DNA of 64,000 bases from Peptacetobacter sp900550335 (GCF_047528295.1 NZ_CP180001.1:1984001-2048000); one strand, 5' to 3'. Shown: positions 8,984 to 18,596, counted from the first letter of the stretch. Program-made: numbers and translations. The notes: generated by a model from the letters alone, not told the origin.

Positions 8984-9598
8984 TTATTTATTTTTCTCTT
9001 CTTCAAAGTAAGGATTTGGAACACTTACTATGATTATTTTTGTTACCTTATTAGTTTTATTCAATAATGAATGATTCTGATTGACTATCTTGCTGTCTTC
9101 TCCATTCTTTAACATAACCTTATTCTTGTATGAATAATGTATTGAATCTCCTGGATATAAGTCTACTTCTGATTCTGCCATTTTTAAAGTTAATATACCT
9201 TCTAGTACATATATAAATTCCTCTCCAGAATAATTAAATCCATCACTTTCTACAGTTCCAGGAAGTATTTCTATTAATTTTGGGAACATTAGTTTATCAG
9301 TTAAATTTGAAGATAGATGATAATTTATATATTTTCCATCTGTTATTTCAAATACCTCTTTTTCATAACTTCTTATAACTGTTTTTTTATGTTCTTTAGG
9401 TTTCATAAAGAAATAAGTTAAATCTACTTCTAGTACATCTGCTATTTTTTCAAGCGAGTCTGTTGCTACACTTGTAAGACCTCTCTCAAGCTGAGATAAA
9501 AATCCTATTGAGAGATTTGTTTTTTCACTCATATCTTTAAGAGTCATCTGTTTCTGTGTTCTTAGTCTTTTTATCTTAGCACCTATATTTTTATTCAT
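8984..9598 (-). CDS. XRE-family transcriptional regulator with C-terminal cupin
   Basis: 204 aa: an N-terminal helix-turn-helix (about residues 5-62, with QMTLKDMSEKTNLSIGFLSQLERG) is joined to a cupin domain (about 115-190, with GEEFIYVLEG and YPGDSIHYSY). This architecture (PuuR/SinR-cupin) senses a small molecule in the cupin barrel and represses or activates metabolic or transport genes. ATG at 9598 is preferred: AGGGG lies nine bases upstream, while the in-frame GTG at 9607 is too close to that site. It is monocistronic, with its own terminator. It lies next to metQ, but the methionine operon has its own riboswitch, so the target is unknown. Confidence 0.85.
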   Translation of the reverse strand: MNKNIGAKIKRLRTQKQMTLKDMSEKTNLSIGFLSQLERGLTSVATDSLEKIADVLEVDLTYFFMKPKEHKKTVIRSYEKEVFEITDGKYINYHLSSNLTDKLMFPKLIEILPGTVESDGFNYSGEEFIYVLEGILTLKMAESEVDLYPGDSIHYSYKNKVMLKNGEDSKIVNQNHSLLNKTNKVTKIIIVSVPNPYFEEEKNK

Positions 9599-9933
9599 TA
9601 AGCTCACCCCTACAGATTTATTTTTTATCCTATTCTATCTACAATTTTATGTAGACAAAAAATTTAGAAAATTCTCTTGCGCCTTATTTTCAAGAAGTTT
9701 TCTTTATACTTTTATTGTATATTTTTTTCTGATAAAAAACAATGTATTATAGAAATAATTTTTGTATACATTCAAATTTTTCCATTTAAACTCATATTTT
9801 TTACTTACAAAACCGTAAAAATGTTTTCTCTTTTATTATTATGAATATACTTTTCTTAATCAAAAACAAATTGTAATATTAAAAATATTTTTTTATTAGT
9901 GTCATTAAAATATTTAATAACTTTTAGTTATAA
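9599..9933. other. AT-rich intergenic region
   Basis: 335 bases of very AT-rich sequence upstream of the XRE-cupin gene. It presumably carries that gene's promoter, but I cannot pick out convincing -35/-10 boxes, and no small gene with a ribosome binding site is visible. Confidence 0.4.
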
Positions 9934-9985
9934 AAAAATAAGCCTTGTATATATCTATTATTTAAGACATTTACAAGGCTTGTTT
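9934..9985 (-). terminator. Terminator of the metNIQ operon
   Basis: AAGCCTTGTA / TACAAGGCTT inverted repeat with a 22-nt loop, followed on the minus strand by TTATTTTTTTA, about 75 bases after the metQ stop codon. Confidence 0.8.
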
Positions 9986-10059
9986 ATTTTCTTATAGTTA
10001 TTTTGTTTTTATCTTTTTTATGCTTTATATTTCTTTATGGTTTAATCTGGTTTACTTTA

Positions 10060-10863
10060 TTAGAAAGCTGGTATTATAGCTCCGTTGAATTTTTCTTCTA
10101 TGAATGTTTTAACTTCTTCACTATTTAAAGCTTCTGATAATGCTTTTATTTTTTCGCTATCTTTGTTGTCTTCTCTACAAGCTAATATATTAACGTATGG
10201 AGAATCTGATTCTTCTAATGCTATAGCATCTTTAGTTGGGTTAAGGTCTGCTTCTAAAGCGTAGTTAGAGTTTATAACTGCTACATCTACATCTGCTAAA
10301 GCTGTTGGTAACTGTTCTGCATTCATATCTATTACTTCTATATTTTTAGGATTTTCTGTTATATCTACTTTTGTAACTAATTCTTTATCTGCTAATTTGA
10401 TTATTCCATTTTTAGCTAATAATTCTAATGCTCTTGATCCATTTGTTGGGTCGTTAGGTATAGCTACTTTTGCTCCATCTGGTAAGCTAGCTAAATCTTT
10501 TAAATCATTTGAGTATACACCCATTGGTTCTATATGAACTTTTGATGTGTAAGTTAATTTGTATCCTTTTTCTTTAACTGTTTCTTCTAAGTATGGTATA
10601 TGCTGGAAGTAGTTAGCATCTAATGAACCTTCATCAAGTGCTGTATTTGGTAGTACATAATCACTGAATTCCTGTACTTCTAATTCATATCCTTCTTTTT
10701 CAAGTAATGGTTTTACTGCTTCATTAAGAATTACTGCATGTGGGTTAGCTGTTGCTCCTACTACTATTTTTTTATCGTCTTCTGCTGATTTTGATCCACA
10801 TCCTACTACTGATAATGCTATTACTGATGCTATTGCTACTGATAATAATTTTTTTAATTTCAT
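10060..10863 (-). CDS. metQ: Methionine ABC transporter, substrate-binding lipoprotein MetQ
   Basis: 267 aa NlpA/MetQ-type binding protein. A lipoprotein signal (MKLKKLLSVAIASVIALSVVGC) has its lipobox Cys at residue 22. Family motifs IVVGATANPHAVIL, LDANYFQHIPYLE and VAIPNDPTNGSRAL are present. It delivers methionine (D or L) to the MetNI permease at the outer face of the membrane. It is the third gene of the operon, 221 bases after metI; the long gap contains a palindrome (10941-10972). Methionine control comes from the SAM-I riboswitch upstream of metN. Confidence 0.95.
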   Translation of the reverse strand: MKLKKLLSVAIASVIALSVVGCGSKSAEDDKKIVVGATANPHAVILNEAVKPLLEKEGYELEVQEFSDYVLPNTALDEGSLDANYFQHIPYLEETVKEKGYKLTYTSKVHIEPMGVYSNDLKDLASLPDGAKVAIPNDPTNGSRALELLAKNGIIKLADKELVTKVDITENPKNIEVIDMNAEQLPTALADVDVAVINSNYALEADLNPTKDAIALEESDSPYVNILACREDNKDSEKIKALSEALNSEEVKTFIEEKFNGAIIPAF

Positions 10864-10940
10864 TGTTTTGTCCTCCTAAATTTGTAGTTCTTTACCTTAT
10901 AATTTTTATAATTACTGATTATTTTCAGTTTGATGTATAC

Positions 10941-10972
10941 CCTTAGGTTCTGCAGCTACCTAAGGATTTTTT
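10941..10972 (+). repeat. Palindrome between metI and metQ
   Basis: CCTTAGGT / ACCTAAGG stem with a 9-nt loop. The T run follows it on the plus strand (against the operon), so it does not look like a normal terminator for the minus-strand transcript. It may be an mRNA processing or stabilising hairpin that raises metQ output. Confidence 0.5.
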
Positions 10973-11084
10973 ATAATCTCGAATACCTCGAGTTATAGGC
11001 TATTGTTTTAAATTTTATTTTCTCTATATTTTAAATCTATTTATCCTAGTTTTTATTATTTTCTTTTTATATTTTTATGTTTTA

Positions 11085-11738
11085 TTATTTTAGTTTTTTG
11101 TATATTACATTTCCTAATGACTGTATTATCTGTACTAATATTGCAAGTGCTACTACTGTGTATAACATTACGTTATTATCAAAGCTCTGGTATCCATAAA
11201 CTATAGCTACTTTACCAAATCCTCCAGCTCCAACAGCTCCTGCCATTGCTGTACATCCAAGTATTGATATTATTGAAAGTGTTATACCTGATATTATTGA
11301 AGGCATTGCTTCTTTTACCATAACCTTCCATATTATCTGAGATTTTGTTGCTCCAAATGATCTTGCAGCTTCTATAAGTCCTTCATCAACTTCATTTAAA
11401 GCACTTTCAATTACTCTTGCTATAAATGGTGCTGAACCTACTGTTATTGGAACGATTGCTGCTGTTTCACCTATACTTGTTCCTACTATTACTCTAGTTA
11501 AAGGTATCATTGCTATCATTAATATAATGAATGGGAAACTTCTTAAAATATTTACTATGAATCCCCCTATTGAGTTTACTGTTTTGTTTGGGCTTAACCC
11601 GTTTGGTTTTGTAAGTACTAGTATAACTGCCATCACAAATCCTATGATTGTTGCTAATACTGTAGGAACCAATGTCATATATAATGTTTCCCCTAATGCT
11701 CCAAGGAATAATTTACTTAAGAAATCGCTAATTGACAT
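11085..11738 (-). CDS. metI: Methionine ABC transporter permease MetI
   Basis: 217 aa with about five to six membrane helices and the permease-ATPase coupling motif EAARSFGATKSQIIWKVMVKEA (EAA loop) in the second half. It forms the membrane channel of the MetNIQ importer. The ATG is preceded by GGGAGGAA, and its first bases overlap the end of metN by 11 bp, as expected for coupled translation. Confidence 0.95.
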   Translation of the reverse strand: MSISDFLSKLFLGALGETLYMTLVPTVLATIIGFVMAVILVLTKPNGLSPNKTVNSIGGFIVNILRSFPFIILMIAMIPLTRVIVGTSIGETAAIVPITVGSAPFIARVIESALNEVDEGLIEAARSFGATKSQIIWKVMVKEAMPSIISGITLSIISILGCTAMAGAVGAGGFGKVAIVYGYQSFDNNVMLYTVVALAILVQIIQSLGNVIYKKLK

Positions 11739-12696
11739 TTTCTATTTCCTCCCATCTTATATCTTTATCAGTTAAGAATTTTTTAACCGCTTCTCCATTT
11801 TTATCTGGTACATTTATTATAAGAGATCCAAGTACATCGTCCTTAAATTTCTCAAGTCTACCAAATACTATAGATACGTCTATGTCTAATTCTCTTGCCA
11901 TACTTGTTATTATTGAATCATTTGATATGTCTTTAGGGAATAGTATTTTTACATTTGTTCCCTCTGGAAGAACTATATTTTCTTCACCAAGTAATTTTCT
12001 AAGACCTGCTGTATTTTTTAGGAATATTTCTTCTGTTTCTCCTACTTCTAATACCTGTCCATTTTCCATTATTGCTATTCTTCCACATATCTGTTTTATA
12101 ACTTCCATCTGATGAGTTACAACTACTACTGTTATTCCCATCTTTTTATTTATATCTTCTATTAAAGTAAGGATTGATTTAGTTGTATTTGGGTCAAGTG
12201 CTGATGTTGCTTCGTCACATAATAGAACCTTTGGATTAAGTGCTAATGCTCTTGCTATTGCAACTCTCTGTTTCTGACCTCCTGATAAATTTCTAGGTTT
12301 ATCATTTCTTCTTTCCTTTAATCCTACTAAATCTAAAAGCTCCATTACTCTTTTTTCTTTTTCTGCTTTTGAGTATCCGAAGCATTCTAGAGGAAGTGCT
12401 ACATTTTCAAATACTGTTTTTCTTTCTAGTAATGAGAAATGCTGGAATATCATTCCTAAATCTTTTCTTAGCTCTCTCATTTCTTTTTCGTTAAGGTCTT
12501 TAACCTCTTTACCATCTACTTTTACACTACCTTCTTGATAAGGTTCAAGTCCATTCATACATCTTAGTATTGTAGATTTTCCTGCACCACTGTGTCCTAT
12601 AATTCCGAAAATCTCACCTTCATTTATTTCAATATTCACATCTTTCAGAACTTGCTTTTCCCCAAAGAATTTATTAACATTCTTTACTGAAATCAT
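11728..12696 (-). CDS. metN: Methionine ABC transporter ATPase MetN
   Basis: 322 aa: ABC ATPase with Walker A GHSGAGKST, signature LSGGQKQRV, Walker B VLLCDEATSALDP and H-loop TVVVVTHQMEV, followed by a C-terminal NIL (ACT-like) domain of about 75 residues, which in MetN binds methionine and inhibits transport. It is the first gene of the operon and follows the SAM-I riboswitch and terminator by about 45 bases. Confidence 0.95.
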   Translation of the reverse strand: MISVKNVNKFFGEKQVLKDVNIEINEGEIFGIIGHSGAGKSTILRCMNGLEPYQEGSVKVDGKEVKDLNEKEMRELRKDLGMIFQHFSLLERKTVFENVALPLECFGYSKAEKEKRVMELLDLVGLKERRNDKPRNLSGGQKQRVAIARALALNPKVLLCDEATSALDPNTTKSILTLIEDINKKMGITVVVVTHQMEVIKQICGRIAIMENGQVLEVGETEEIFLKNTAGLRKLLGEENIVLPEGTNVKILFPKDISNDSIITSMARELDIDVSIVFGRLEKFKDDVLGSLIINVPDKNGEAVKKFLTDKDIRWEEIENVN

Positions 12697-12741
12697 ATTA
12701 TCTTCCTTCCTTTCCTTACTTCCATCTCATCAATCAAATTA

Positions 12742-12900
12742 AAAAATGCCCGAGTATAAAACTCGGGCATTACTGTACGGATTTATACTCATCTATCAAC
12801 TGATTATTACTAGTTGCAGGATTTAGCACCGCTGTATATATTGAAATATACCGGTTGCCGGGTTTCACAGGGCCAGTCCCTCCACCTCTCTTGATAAGAC
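12742..12900 (-). ncRNA. SAM-I riboswitch (S-box) with intrinsic terminator
   Basis: On the minus strand the 5' part reads CTTATCAAGAGAGGTGGAGG and then GACTGGCCCTGTGAAACCCG, GCAACC and GGTGCTAAATCCTGC, all hallmark S-box segments. The terminator ATGCCCGAG / CTCGGGCAT with TTTTTT (12771-12742) follows. High SAM stabilises the aptamer and terminates transcription of metNIQ; low SAM allows expression. Confidence 0.95.
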
Positions 12901-12954
12901 GTTACTTATTAATTTTTTCTATTCGATGTTTTGTGTTCATCTATCTTGATTAAT

Positions 12955-12983
12955 ACTATATATTTTTTTAGAAAATTTGTCAA
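12955..12983 (-). promoter_or_regulatory. Sigma-A promoter of the metNIQ operon
   Basis: TTGACA (12983-12978), 17-base spacer, TATAGT (12960-12955) on the minus strand, some 55 bases before the SAM-I aptamer. Confidence 0.8.
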
Positions 12984-13168
12984 TACATTTTTTCATAGTT
13001 TTTTCTGTTTTCAGAAAATTAACACCACATGAAATTTTTCTGCTTTATTCAATCTATTGAAATTTCAATTTCTTAGCTTTATGAAAAACTTTATAAATTT
13101 TTTATTTCATATTCATTTTTTCAAAAAATTTAACAGTATATTATAATTTTTTATAGGTATTTTTTTAC

Positions 13169-13206
13169 AAAAAAAGAATGGGGTTTCTAAGAGACCATCC
13201 CATTCT
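13169..13206 (-). terminator. Hairpin with T run, second terminator beyond clpB
   Basis: AGAATGGG / CCCATTCT stem with TTTTTTT on the minus strand. It lies in a roughly 540-base gene-free stretch between the met promoter and the clpB stop. The sequence between the two hairpins is extremely AT-rich; the 68-codon frame there has no ribosome binding site and I see no gene. Confidence 0.6.
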
Positions 13207-13390
13207 ACACGCAGATTATTATTTTTTATAATTGATTGAATTACGAGGACAACCAATTACAACAAGAAACGTTTTCTTGTAGTTTTAATTTTAACATCAT
13301 TTTTTATTTTTTTCAAAGTTATCTTATTATTTTTATATATTATTTTTTTTATACAGTTTTATTGTGTTTTATTATAATAAAATTTATAAT

Positions 13391-13440
13391 AAAAATGCTG
13401 CTGCAAGATATCCACCAAAATATCTTTGCAACAGCATTTT
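13391..13440 (-). terminator. Terminator of the clpB operon
   Basis: AAATGCTGCTGCAAGATAT pairs with ATATCTTTGCAACAGCATTT; the minus-strand copy runs into TTTTTATTA. It lies about 80 bases after the clpB stop. Confidence 0.8.
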
Positions 13441-13522
13441 AAGTTGGTCTACACAATATATTTAATTTAATTTCTCTGAACTTATTTAGAAAACTCTAAA
13501 CGTTCTTGAAAAGAGGGCAATC

Positions 13523-16117
13523 CTATTTAACTGTTATATCAATATTTTCTCCATGTCCATCTATTACAACAGTAGATCCATTGTATATTTCGCCTGAGAT
13601 AAGTTTCTTAGCAAGCATAGTTTCTAATGTACCACTGATGTATCTCTTTAATGGTCTTGCTCCATATACTGGATCATAACCTTCATTTATCATAACTTCT
13701 TTAGCTGCATCAGTAAGTTCTATTTTTATTTCTCTATCTGCTAATCTATTTCTTAATCCCTGCATGAATATATCTATTATCTGTTTTATTTCTTCTCTAT
13801 TTAGAGGAGTGAACATTATAATATCATCTACTCTGTTTAAGAATTCTGGTTTAAATCTATGTTTCATTTCGCTCATTACAACATCATTTACTTCTTCAGT
13901 TATATTTCCTCCTGATTCAAGTAGGTACTGGCTACCTATATTAGATGTCATTATGATTATAGTATTCTTGAAGTCAACTGTTTTACCTTTGTTGTCTGTA
14001 AGTCTACCATCATCTAATATCTGTAAGAATATATTAAATACATCTTCATGAGCTTTTTCTATTTCATCGAATAGTATAACTGAATATGGTTTTCTTCTTA
14101 CAGCTTCTGTTAGCTGTCCTCCTTCTTCATATCCTACATATCCTGGAGGTGGACCAACTAATCTAGATACTGAGTGTTTTTCCATGTATTCAGACATATC
14201 TATTCTGATTATATTGTCCTCACTGTCGAATAAGTTTCTAGCTAATGTTTTAGCAAGTTCTGTTTTACCAACACCTGTAGGACCTAAGAATATGAATGAA
14301 CCTATTGGTTTATTTTCATCTTTTAGTCCAGCTCTAGCTCTTATTACCGCATCAGATACTGCTGTAACAGCCTTATCCTGACCTATTACTCTTTTATGTA
14401 ATTCATCTTCTAGTTTAAGAAGTTTTTCTCTTTCTCCTTCAAGAAGTTTTGTAACTGGTATACCAGTCCATTTTGATACTATTTCTGATATTTCATCTTC
14501 TGTTACATCTTCTTTTAGAAGGGATGTTTCTGAACCATTTTTCATCCGTTCTTCTTTTTCTTTAATTGCTTCTTCTAAATGAGGTATTTCACTGTATTTA
14601 ACTTCAGCTGCTTTATTGTAGTCGTATTCTCTTTCATATTTTTCTACTCTACCTCTAGCATCGTCTAACTGAGATTTTAAATTTTTAATTTCTGTTATAT
14701 AAGATTTTTCTTTATCGTATTTAGCTGTCATTTCATCGTTCATAGATTTTAATTCAGCTATTTCTCTCTGTATATCCATTAATCTTACTTTACTTTTTTC
14801 ATCATCTTCTTTTAGAAGTGCTTCTCTTTCAGTTTCTAGTGTAAATAATTTTCTTCTTATTGAGTCTAGTTCTGTTGGAAGAGAGTCTATTTCACTTCTT
14901 ATCATTGCACTGGCTTCATCTATTAAGTCTATAGCTTTATCTGGTAAGTATCTATCACTTATATATCTATCAGATAATTTTGCAGCCGCAACTATTGCAT
15001 TATCGTGTATTCTTATACCATGGTGGATTTCAAATCTTTCTTTTAATCCTCTTAGTATTGATATTGTATCTTCAACACTAGGTTCTTCTGCTATAACTGT
15101 CTGGAATCTTCTTTCTAGTGCTTTATCTTTTTCTATATATTTTCTATATTCATCAAATGTTGTAGCACCTATGCAGTTTAATTCTCCTCTTGCAAGCATT
15201 GGTTTTATTAAGTTACCTGCATCCATAGAGCCTTCTGTTTTACCTGCTCCAACTATATTGTGGATTTCATCTATAAATAATATTATCTTACCTTCAGAGC
15301 CCTGAACTTCTTTAAGAACTGCTTTTAATCTTTCTTCAAATTCACCTCTGTATTTTGCACCTGCTATTAATGCACCCATATCAAGAGAGAATATTATTTT
15401 ATCTTTTAGACCTTCAGGAACATCTCCTCTAACTATTCTTTCTGCTAATCCTTCAACTATTGCAGTTTTACCAACACCAGGTTCACCTATTAGAACTGGA
15501 TTGTTTTTAGTTCTTCTTGATAATATTCTTATAACACGTCTTATTTCATCATCTCTACCAATTACAGGGTCTAATTTATTCTTTTTAGCTAATTCAACTA
15601 AGTTTGTACCATATTTTGCTAATGCATCGTATGTTCCTTCTGGATCTTGAGTATCTACTCTCTGATTTCCTCTTACCTGATGAAGTACACCTAAAAATGC
15701 ATCTTTAGTTATACCAAAATCTTTTAATATCTTGCCTGTAGCTGTATTTTTTTCTAGCTCTATCATAGCAAGCATAAGATGTTCAACACTTATATATGAA
15801 TCTTTAAAGTCCTTTGAAATTTCTTCTGCTTTTAAAAGTACCTCGTTTATTCTTCTAGTAGCTGTAACCCCCTGAGATTGAGCTCCTTCACCATAAACTT
15901 TAGGTATTCTATCTAATTCGTTTTCTACTGATCTTCTAACTGAATCTGGAGATATTCCCATTTTTTCTATTATATTAGGAATTAATCCATCTTCCTGATT
16001 CATTAATGCTGAAAATAAATGTATTGTATCAACCTGCTGGTTGTTGTGTCTGACAGCTTCCTGGAAAGCTTCATTCAGACTCTTCTGTACTCTTACTGTC
16101 ATTTTTTCTACGTCCAT
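13523..16117 (-). CDS. clpB: ATP-dependent chaperone ClpB
   Basis: 864 aa, full length for ClpB. The N domain (1-150) is followed by NBD1 with Walker A GEPGVGKTA (about 206), a coiled-coil M domain (about 400-525) and NBD2 with Walker A GPTGVGKTE and arginine-finger region (from about 600). It has no ClpP-docking tripeptide loop that I can see and carries the long M domain, which separates it from ClpA/ClpC. It dissolves protein aggregates with DnaK in the cytoplasm. It is the third gene of an operon with a winged-helix protein and an unknown 197-aa protein. I see no clear CIRCE element at the operon promoter. Confidence 0.96.
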   Translation of the reverse strand: MDVEKMTVRVQKSLNEAFQEAVRHNNQQVDTIHLFSALMNQEDGLIPNIIEKMGISPDSVRRSVENELDRIPKVYGEGAQSQGVTATRRINEVLLKAEEISKDFKDSYISVEHLMLAMIELEKNTATGKILKDFGITKDAFLGVLHQVRGNQRVDTQDPEGTYDALAKYGTNLVELAKKNKLDPVIGRDDEIRRVIRILSRRTKNNPVLIGEPGVGKTAIVEGLAERIVRGDVPEGLKDKIIFSLDMGALIAGAKYRGEFEERLKAVLKEVQGSEGKIILFIDEIHNIVGAGKTEGSMDAGNLIKPMLARGELNCIGATTFDEYRKYIEKDKALERRFQTVIAEEPSVEDTISILRGLKERFEIHHGIRIHDNAIVAAAKLSDRYISDRYLPDKAIDLIDEASAMIRSEIDSLPTELDSIRRKLFTLETEREALLKEDDEKSKVRLMDIQREIAELKSMNDEMTAKYDKEKSYITEIKNLKSQLDDARGRVEKYEREYDYNKAAEVKYSEIPHLEEAIKEKEERMKNGSETSLLKEDVTEDEISEIVSKWTGIPVTKLLEGEREKLLKLEDELHKRVIGQDKAVTAVSDAVIRARAGLKDENKPIGSFIFLGPTGVGKTELAKTLARNLFDSEDNIIRIDMSEYMEKHSVSRLVGPPPGYVGYEEGGQLTEAVRRKPYSVILFDEIEKAHEDVFNIFLQILDDGRLTDNKGKTVDFKNTIIIMTSNIGSQYLLESGGNITEEVNDVVMSEMKHRFKPEFLNRVDDIIMFTPLNREEIKQIIDIFMQGLRNRLADREIKIELTDAAKEVMINEGYDPVYGARPLKRYISGTLETMLAKKLISGEIYNGSTVVIDGHGENIDITVK

Positions 16118-16134
16118 AATCTATCCCTCCATTT

Positions 16135-16728
16135 TTATGCTCTATCATTTATTATTATAGATTTTCTTAAATCTATTAAACTATCTAGAAGATTTTCTCC
16201 CCTAGTAGTATCAAATCTTAAATTCATTACAAAACTCTTATCCTCATTGAAAAATCTAAATAAATCATTTGAAGATGCATTTAAATATAGATTTGTATCA
16301 ATCTGTCTGTCTTCTCCAACCATAAGATTATTACATTTTTCTAAGAATGAGTTTCTAAAATTCATAGTATATACACCAGAATTTTGGTCGTAGCTATAAA
16401 ATGCTACATTGTTGAACACTCCAATTAGATTAGAGTTTATAAAGTTATACATTCTATTATTATTGTATATTGATATTTGCTCGTATATATACTCTCTAAA
16501 AATTGGATGTACATTTTTTTCTAGTTTAACTGCCAACTCTTGAGGCATTTCAAAGTATATCTTCCAGTACTTTGGATTATCCTTTTCTAAAGTAAGAGCT
16601 GTCTTTTGTCTGCCTTTATCTTCAAATCTATATAGTTTACAGATAAAGTTACTTTTTTGAAGAGAAGTTCTCTGTTCTTCAAAAAAGGAGTCAAACCACT
16701 GGAGTATATTTCTATCTAGCTTCAGCAT
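16135..16728 (-). CDS. Uncharacterised 197-aa protein in the clpB operon
   Basis: Soluble protein without signal peptide or membrane helix. It is rich in aromatic and Asn residues, with mixed alpha/beta-looking sequence (YWKIYFEMPQELAVKLEKNV, NFINSNLIGVFNNVAFYSYD). I recognise no domain. It starts 15 bases after the upstream gene's stop and ends 17 bases before clpB, so it is clearly part of the operon. A stress or regulatory role is inferred from position only. Confidence 0.65.
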   Translation of the reverse strand: MLKLDRNILQWFDSFFEEQRTSLQKSNFICKLYRFEDKGRQKTALTLEKDNPKYWKIYFEMPQELAVKLEKNVHPIFREYIYEQISIYNNNRMYNFINSNLIGVFNNVAFYSYDQNSGVYTMNFRNSFLEKCNNLMVGEDRQIDTNLYLNASSNDLFRFFNEDKSFVMNLRFDTTRGENLLDSLIDLRKSIIINDRA

Positions 16729-16743
16729 TTAAATCCCTTCTTC

Positions 16744-17151
16744 CTATTTATATTTTTTCTTGGATAAGGAATTGTACTCCTCCATTAGCTGGTCTCTTTC
16801 AGGTTTGCTTCCCTTATAAGAGATAGCTGGGTTTATCATATACTCCCCATTTCTTACCCTCTGAATAAAGTCTCTTTTCTTCAACTTTGTAAACAATGTC
16901 GAAAGAGATGTTTTCGGATAATCAAAGATTTCTGCCATTTCATCTAAAGTCATCCTTATTTTATTTTCTCTGTCCATGGCTTCTATAAGCATAAGTGGAA
17001 TTAAATCTTTCTTTGTATAAGACCCTTCCACAACCTTAATAAAATTCTTTAGACAAATACTTGAATACTTATCCTTCTTTTGTACGAGGTTTCTACTTTC
17101 TGTATATTTTTGATCTACATCAACTTTTGATGAACTATTTATTTCTAGCAT
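16744..17151 (-). CDS. RepL-like winged-helix DNA-binding protein
   Basis: 135 aa with a central helix-turn-helix and wing: MTLDEMAEIFDYPKTSLSTL is followed by a DFIQRVRNGEYMINP beta wing, as in Firmicute RepL plasmid/phage replication proteins and related regulators. There is no plasmid context; it is the promoter-proximal gene of the clpB operon. It is therefore more likely a transcriptional regulator, perhaps acting on its own promoter, than a replication protein. The ATG follows GAGGTGATATGA. Confidence 0.65.
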   Translation of the reverse strand: MLEINSSSKVDVDQKYTESRNLVQKKDKYSSICLKNFIKVVEGSYTKKDLIPLMLIEAMDRENKIRMTLDEMAEIFDYPKTSLSTLFTKLKKRDFIQRVRNGEYMINPAISYKGSKPERDQLMEEYNSLSKKKYK

Positions 17152-17187
17152 TCATATCACCTCGTTTCTTCCTCTTTCGTTAAACCT

Positions 17188-17216
17188 ATAATAGTCCTTT
17201 TTTAAATGAATGTCAA
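17188..17216 (-). promoter_or_regulatory. Sigma-A promoter of the clpB operon
   Basis: TTGACA (17216-17211), 17 bases, TATTAT (17193-17188) on the minus strand. Upstream, between 17225 and 17300, several TAAACTTT/AAAGTTTA half-sites recur and could be operator sequence. Confidence 0.75.
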
Positions 17217-17417
17217 AGCAAGTTTTTGTGAAAGTTTACTTTTTACGCTAACTTTTATTTATTCATAAGATAAACTTTTTAATTTTAGTAAACCTAGTGT
17301 TTTCAATACATTCAGTTTGATTTTTAAAAAATATCTATTTTTTTGAAAAAAAATTTTTGAGAATCTTTATGTGCTATAATTATAATTAATAAGAATGATT
17401 TTTAAGAGGTGTTTTTT

Positions 17418-18557
17418 ATGGATGGGGATTTAATTTTGACAAGTCAAAAGTTAATACTAAGCACAAATTATATGCTTTTTTTATATGGATTATTTATAGT
17501 ATTTCTTTTTTCGCTTTTAAATAGGTATATGAATGAAGTAAATTCTATGGATTTTTTATATCTAGGATTGTTTGATGTAATGGTAGCAGTCCCATTATTT
17601 TCATCTAAATATCCTGATACAAGCTATGGATTTTTATTTTTAGGATTGTCTGTTATTCCTTTGATAAAACTTTATAAATCCTATTGTAATTTTAAATATC
17701 ATCATTTTATAAAGCTAGTTACTCGTTTTACAGTTATTGCTACTGTAGGTATATTTTTGCTAGATCATAGCTCTATTTTCTCTATAGAGTATTCTGATAC
17801 GGTTATCTATATAATTATTTTTATTACTCTTTTATTGGGTACTGTATTATCTGTAAATATATATAGGGAAAAAAGTATTACACCTATTTTCTCAGCAGCC
17901 AATTTAATACTTATATTAGGTATTGTATTTGCTGCATTGAATGAATGCATAGAGCTTATAATTTTAGGTATTTTAATTTTTTCAATAGTTTCAACTGTAG
18001 CTCTTGTGGATAATTTTCTAAGAGAATATAGAAATAAAACTCTTCAATATATGAGGGAAAAACTTGTGTATAAAGATATACTTACATCAATGAAAAATAG
18101 GCAATCTTTTGAAAAACAATTAAAACAAGACGATGAAAATATAAACGATTTTAACTCTTATTGGGCTATTTCCATAGATTTATCTGATATTAAATATGTG
18201 AACAATAATTTTGGGTACTCTCATGGTGATAGATTAATACAGAATTTAGCAGATAGTATAGAAGATACATTTGAAGATATAGGAAACTGCTTTAGAATAG
18301 GCGGAGATGAGTTTATAGTGCTTATAAAAAATGAACCTAAAGAAAAGGTTGAAAGGTATATAGAACTTTTCCAATCTGTAATAACTTCTTACAACCAACT
18401 TCATGATATAAAAATGATAACTTCTATAGGCTATGATTCATACAAATACGGTTACGATAAATCTATATTTGATTTAGTAAGTAGAACGGACTACATGATG
18501 TGTAAAAACAAAAGAAAATTCAAAACATCATGGATGCCTGACGAAGATGAAGAGTAA
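17418..18557 (+). CDS. Membrane-anchored GGDEF diguanylate cyclase
   Basis: 379 aa: about six to seven hydrophobic helices (1-200) precede a C-terminal GGDEF domain with intact RIGGDEFIVLI and the nucleotide-binding segment DILTSMKNRQSF. It should make cyclic di-GMP from two GTP. No RxxD inhibitory site is visible at the usual place before GGDEF, so product inhibition may be absent. ATG at 17418 is chosen because AGAGGTG lies six bases before it; an in-frame GTG at 17409 overlaps that site. It is monocistronic, closed by a strong terminator. The N-terminal sensor is not assigned. Confidence 0.88.
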   Translation: MDGDLILTSQKLILSTNYMLFLYGLFIVFLFSLLNRYMNEVNSMDFLYLGLFDVMVAVPLFSSKYPDTSYGFLFLGLSVIPLIKLYKSYCNFKYHHFIKLVTRFTVIATVGIFLLDHSSIFSIEYSDTVIYIIIFITLLLGTVLSVNIYREKSITPIFSAANLILILGIVFAALNECIELIILGILIFSIVSTVALVDNFLREYRNKTLQYMREKLVYKDILTSMKNRQSFEKQLKQDDENINDFNSYWAISIDLSDIKYVNNNFGYSHGDRLIQNLADSIEDTFEDIGNCFRIGGDEFIVLIKNEPKEKVERYIELFQSVITSYNQLHDIKMITSIGYDSYKYGYDKSIFDLVSRTDYMMCKNKRKFKTSWMPDEDEE

Positions 18558-18596
18558 AAAAATAGCTGTTGCGTACTTTGCAACAGCTATTTTTTA
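18558..18596. terminator. Bidirectional terminator
   Basis: AAAAATAGCTGTTGC / GCAACAGCTATTTTTT hairpin between the convergent GGDEF gene and dehydrogenase-like gene. Confidence 0.9.

Noticed and set aside
13236..13442. 68-codon plus-strand frame after the clpB terminator region
   Set aside because: No ribosome binding site, extremely AT-rich, and it runs through the clpB terminator hairpin.
16744..17151. Plasmid replication gene from an integrated plasmid
   Set aside because: No other plasmid genes or iterons nearby; it is in an operon with clpB.
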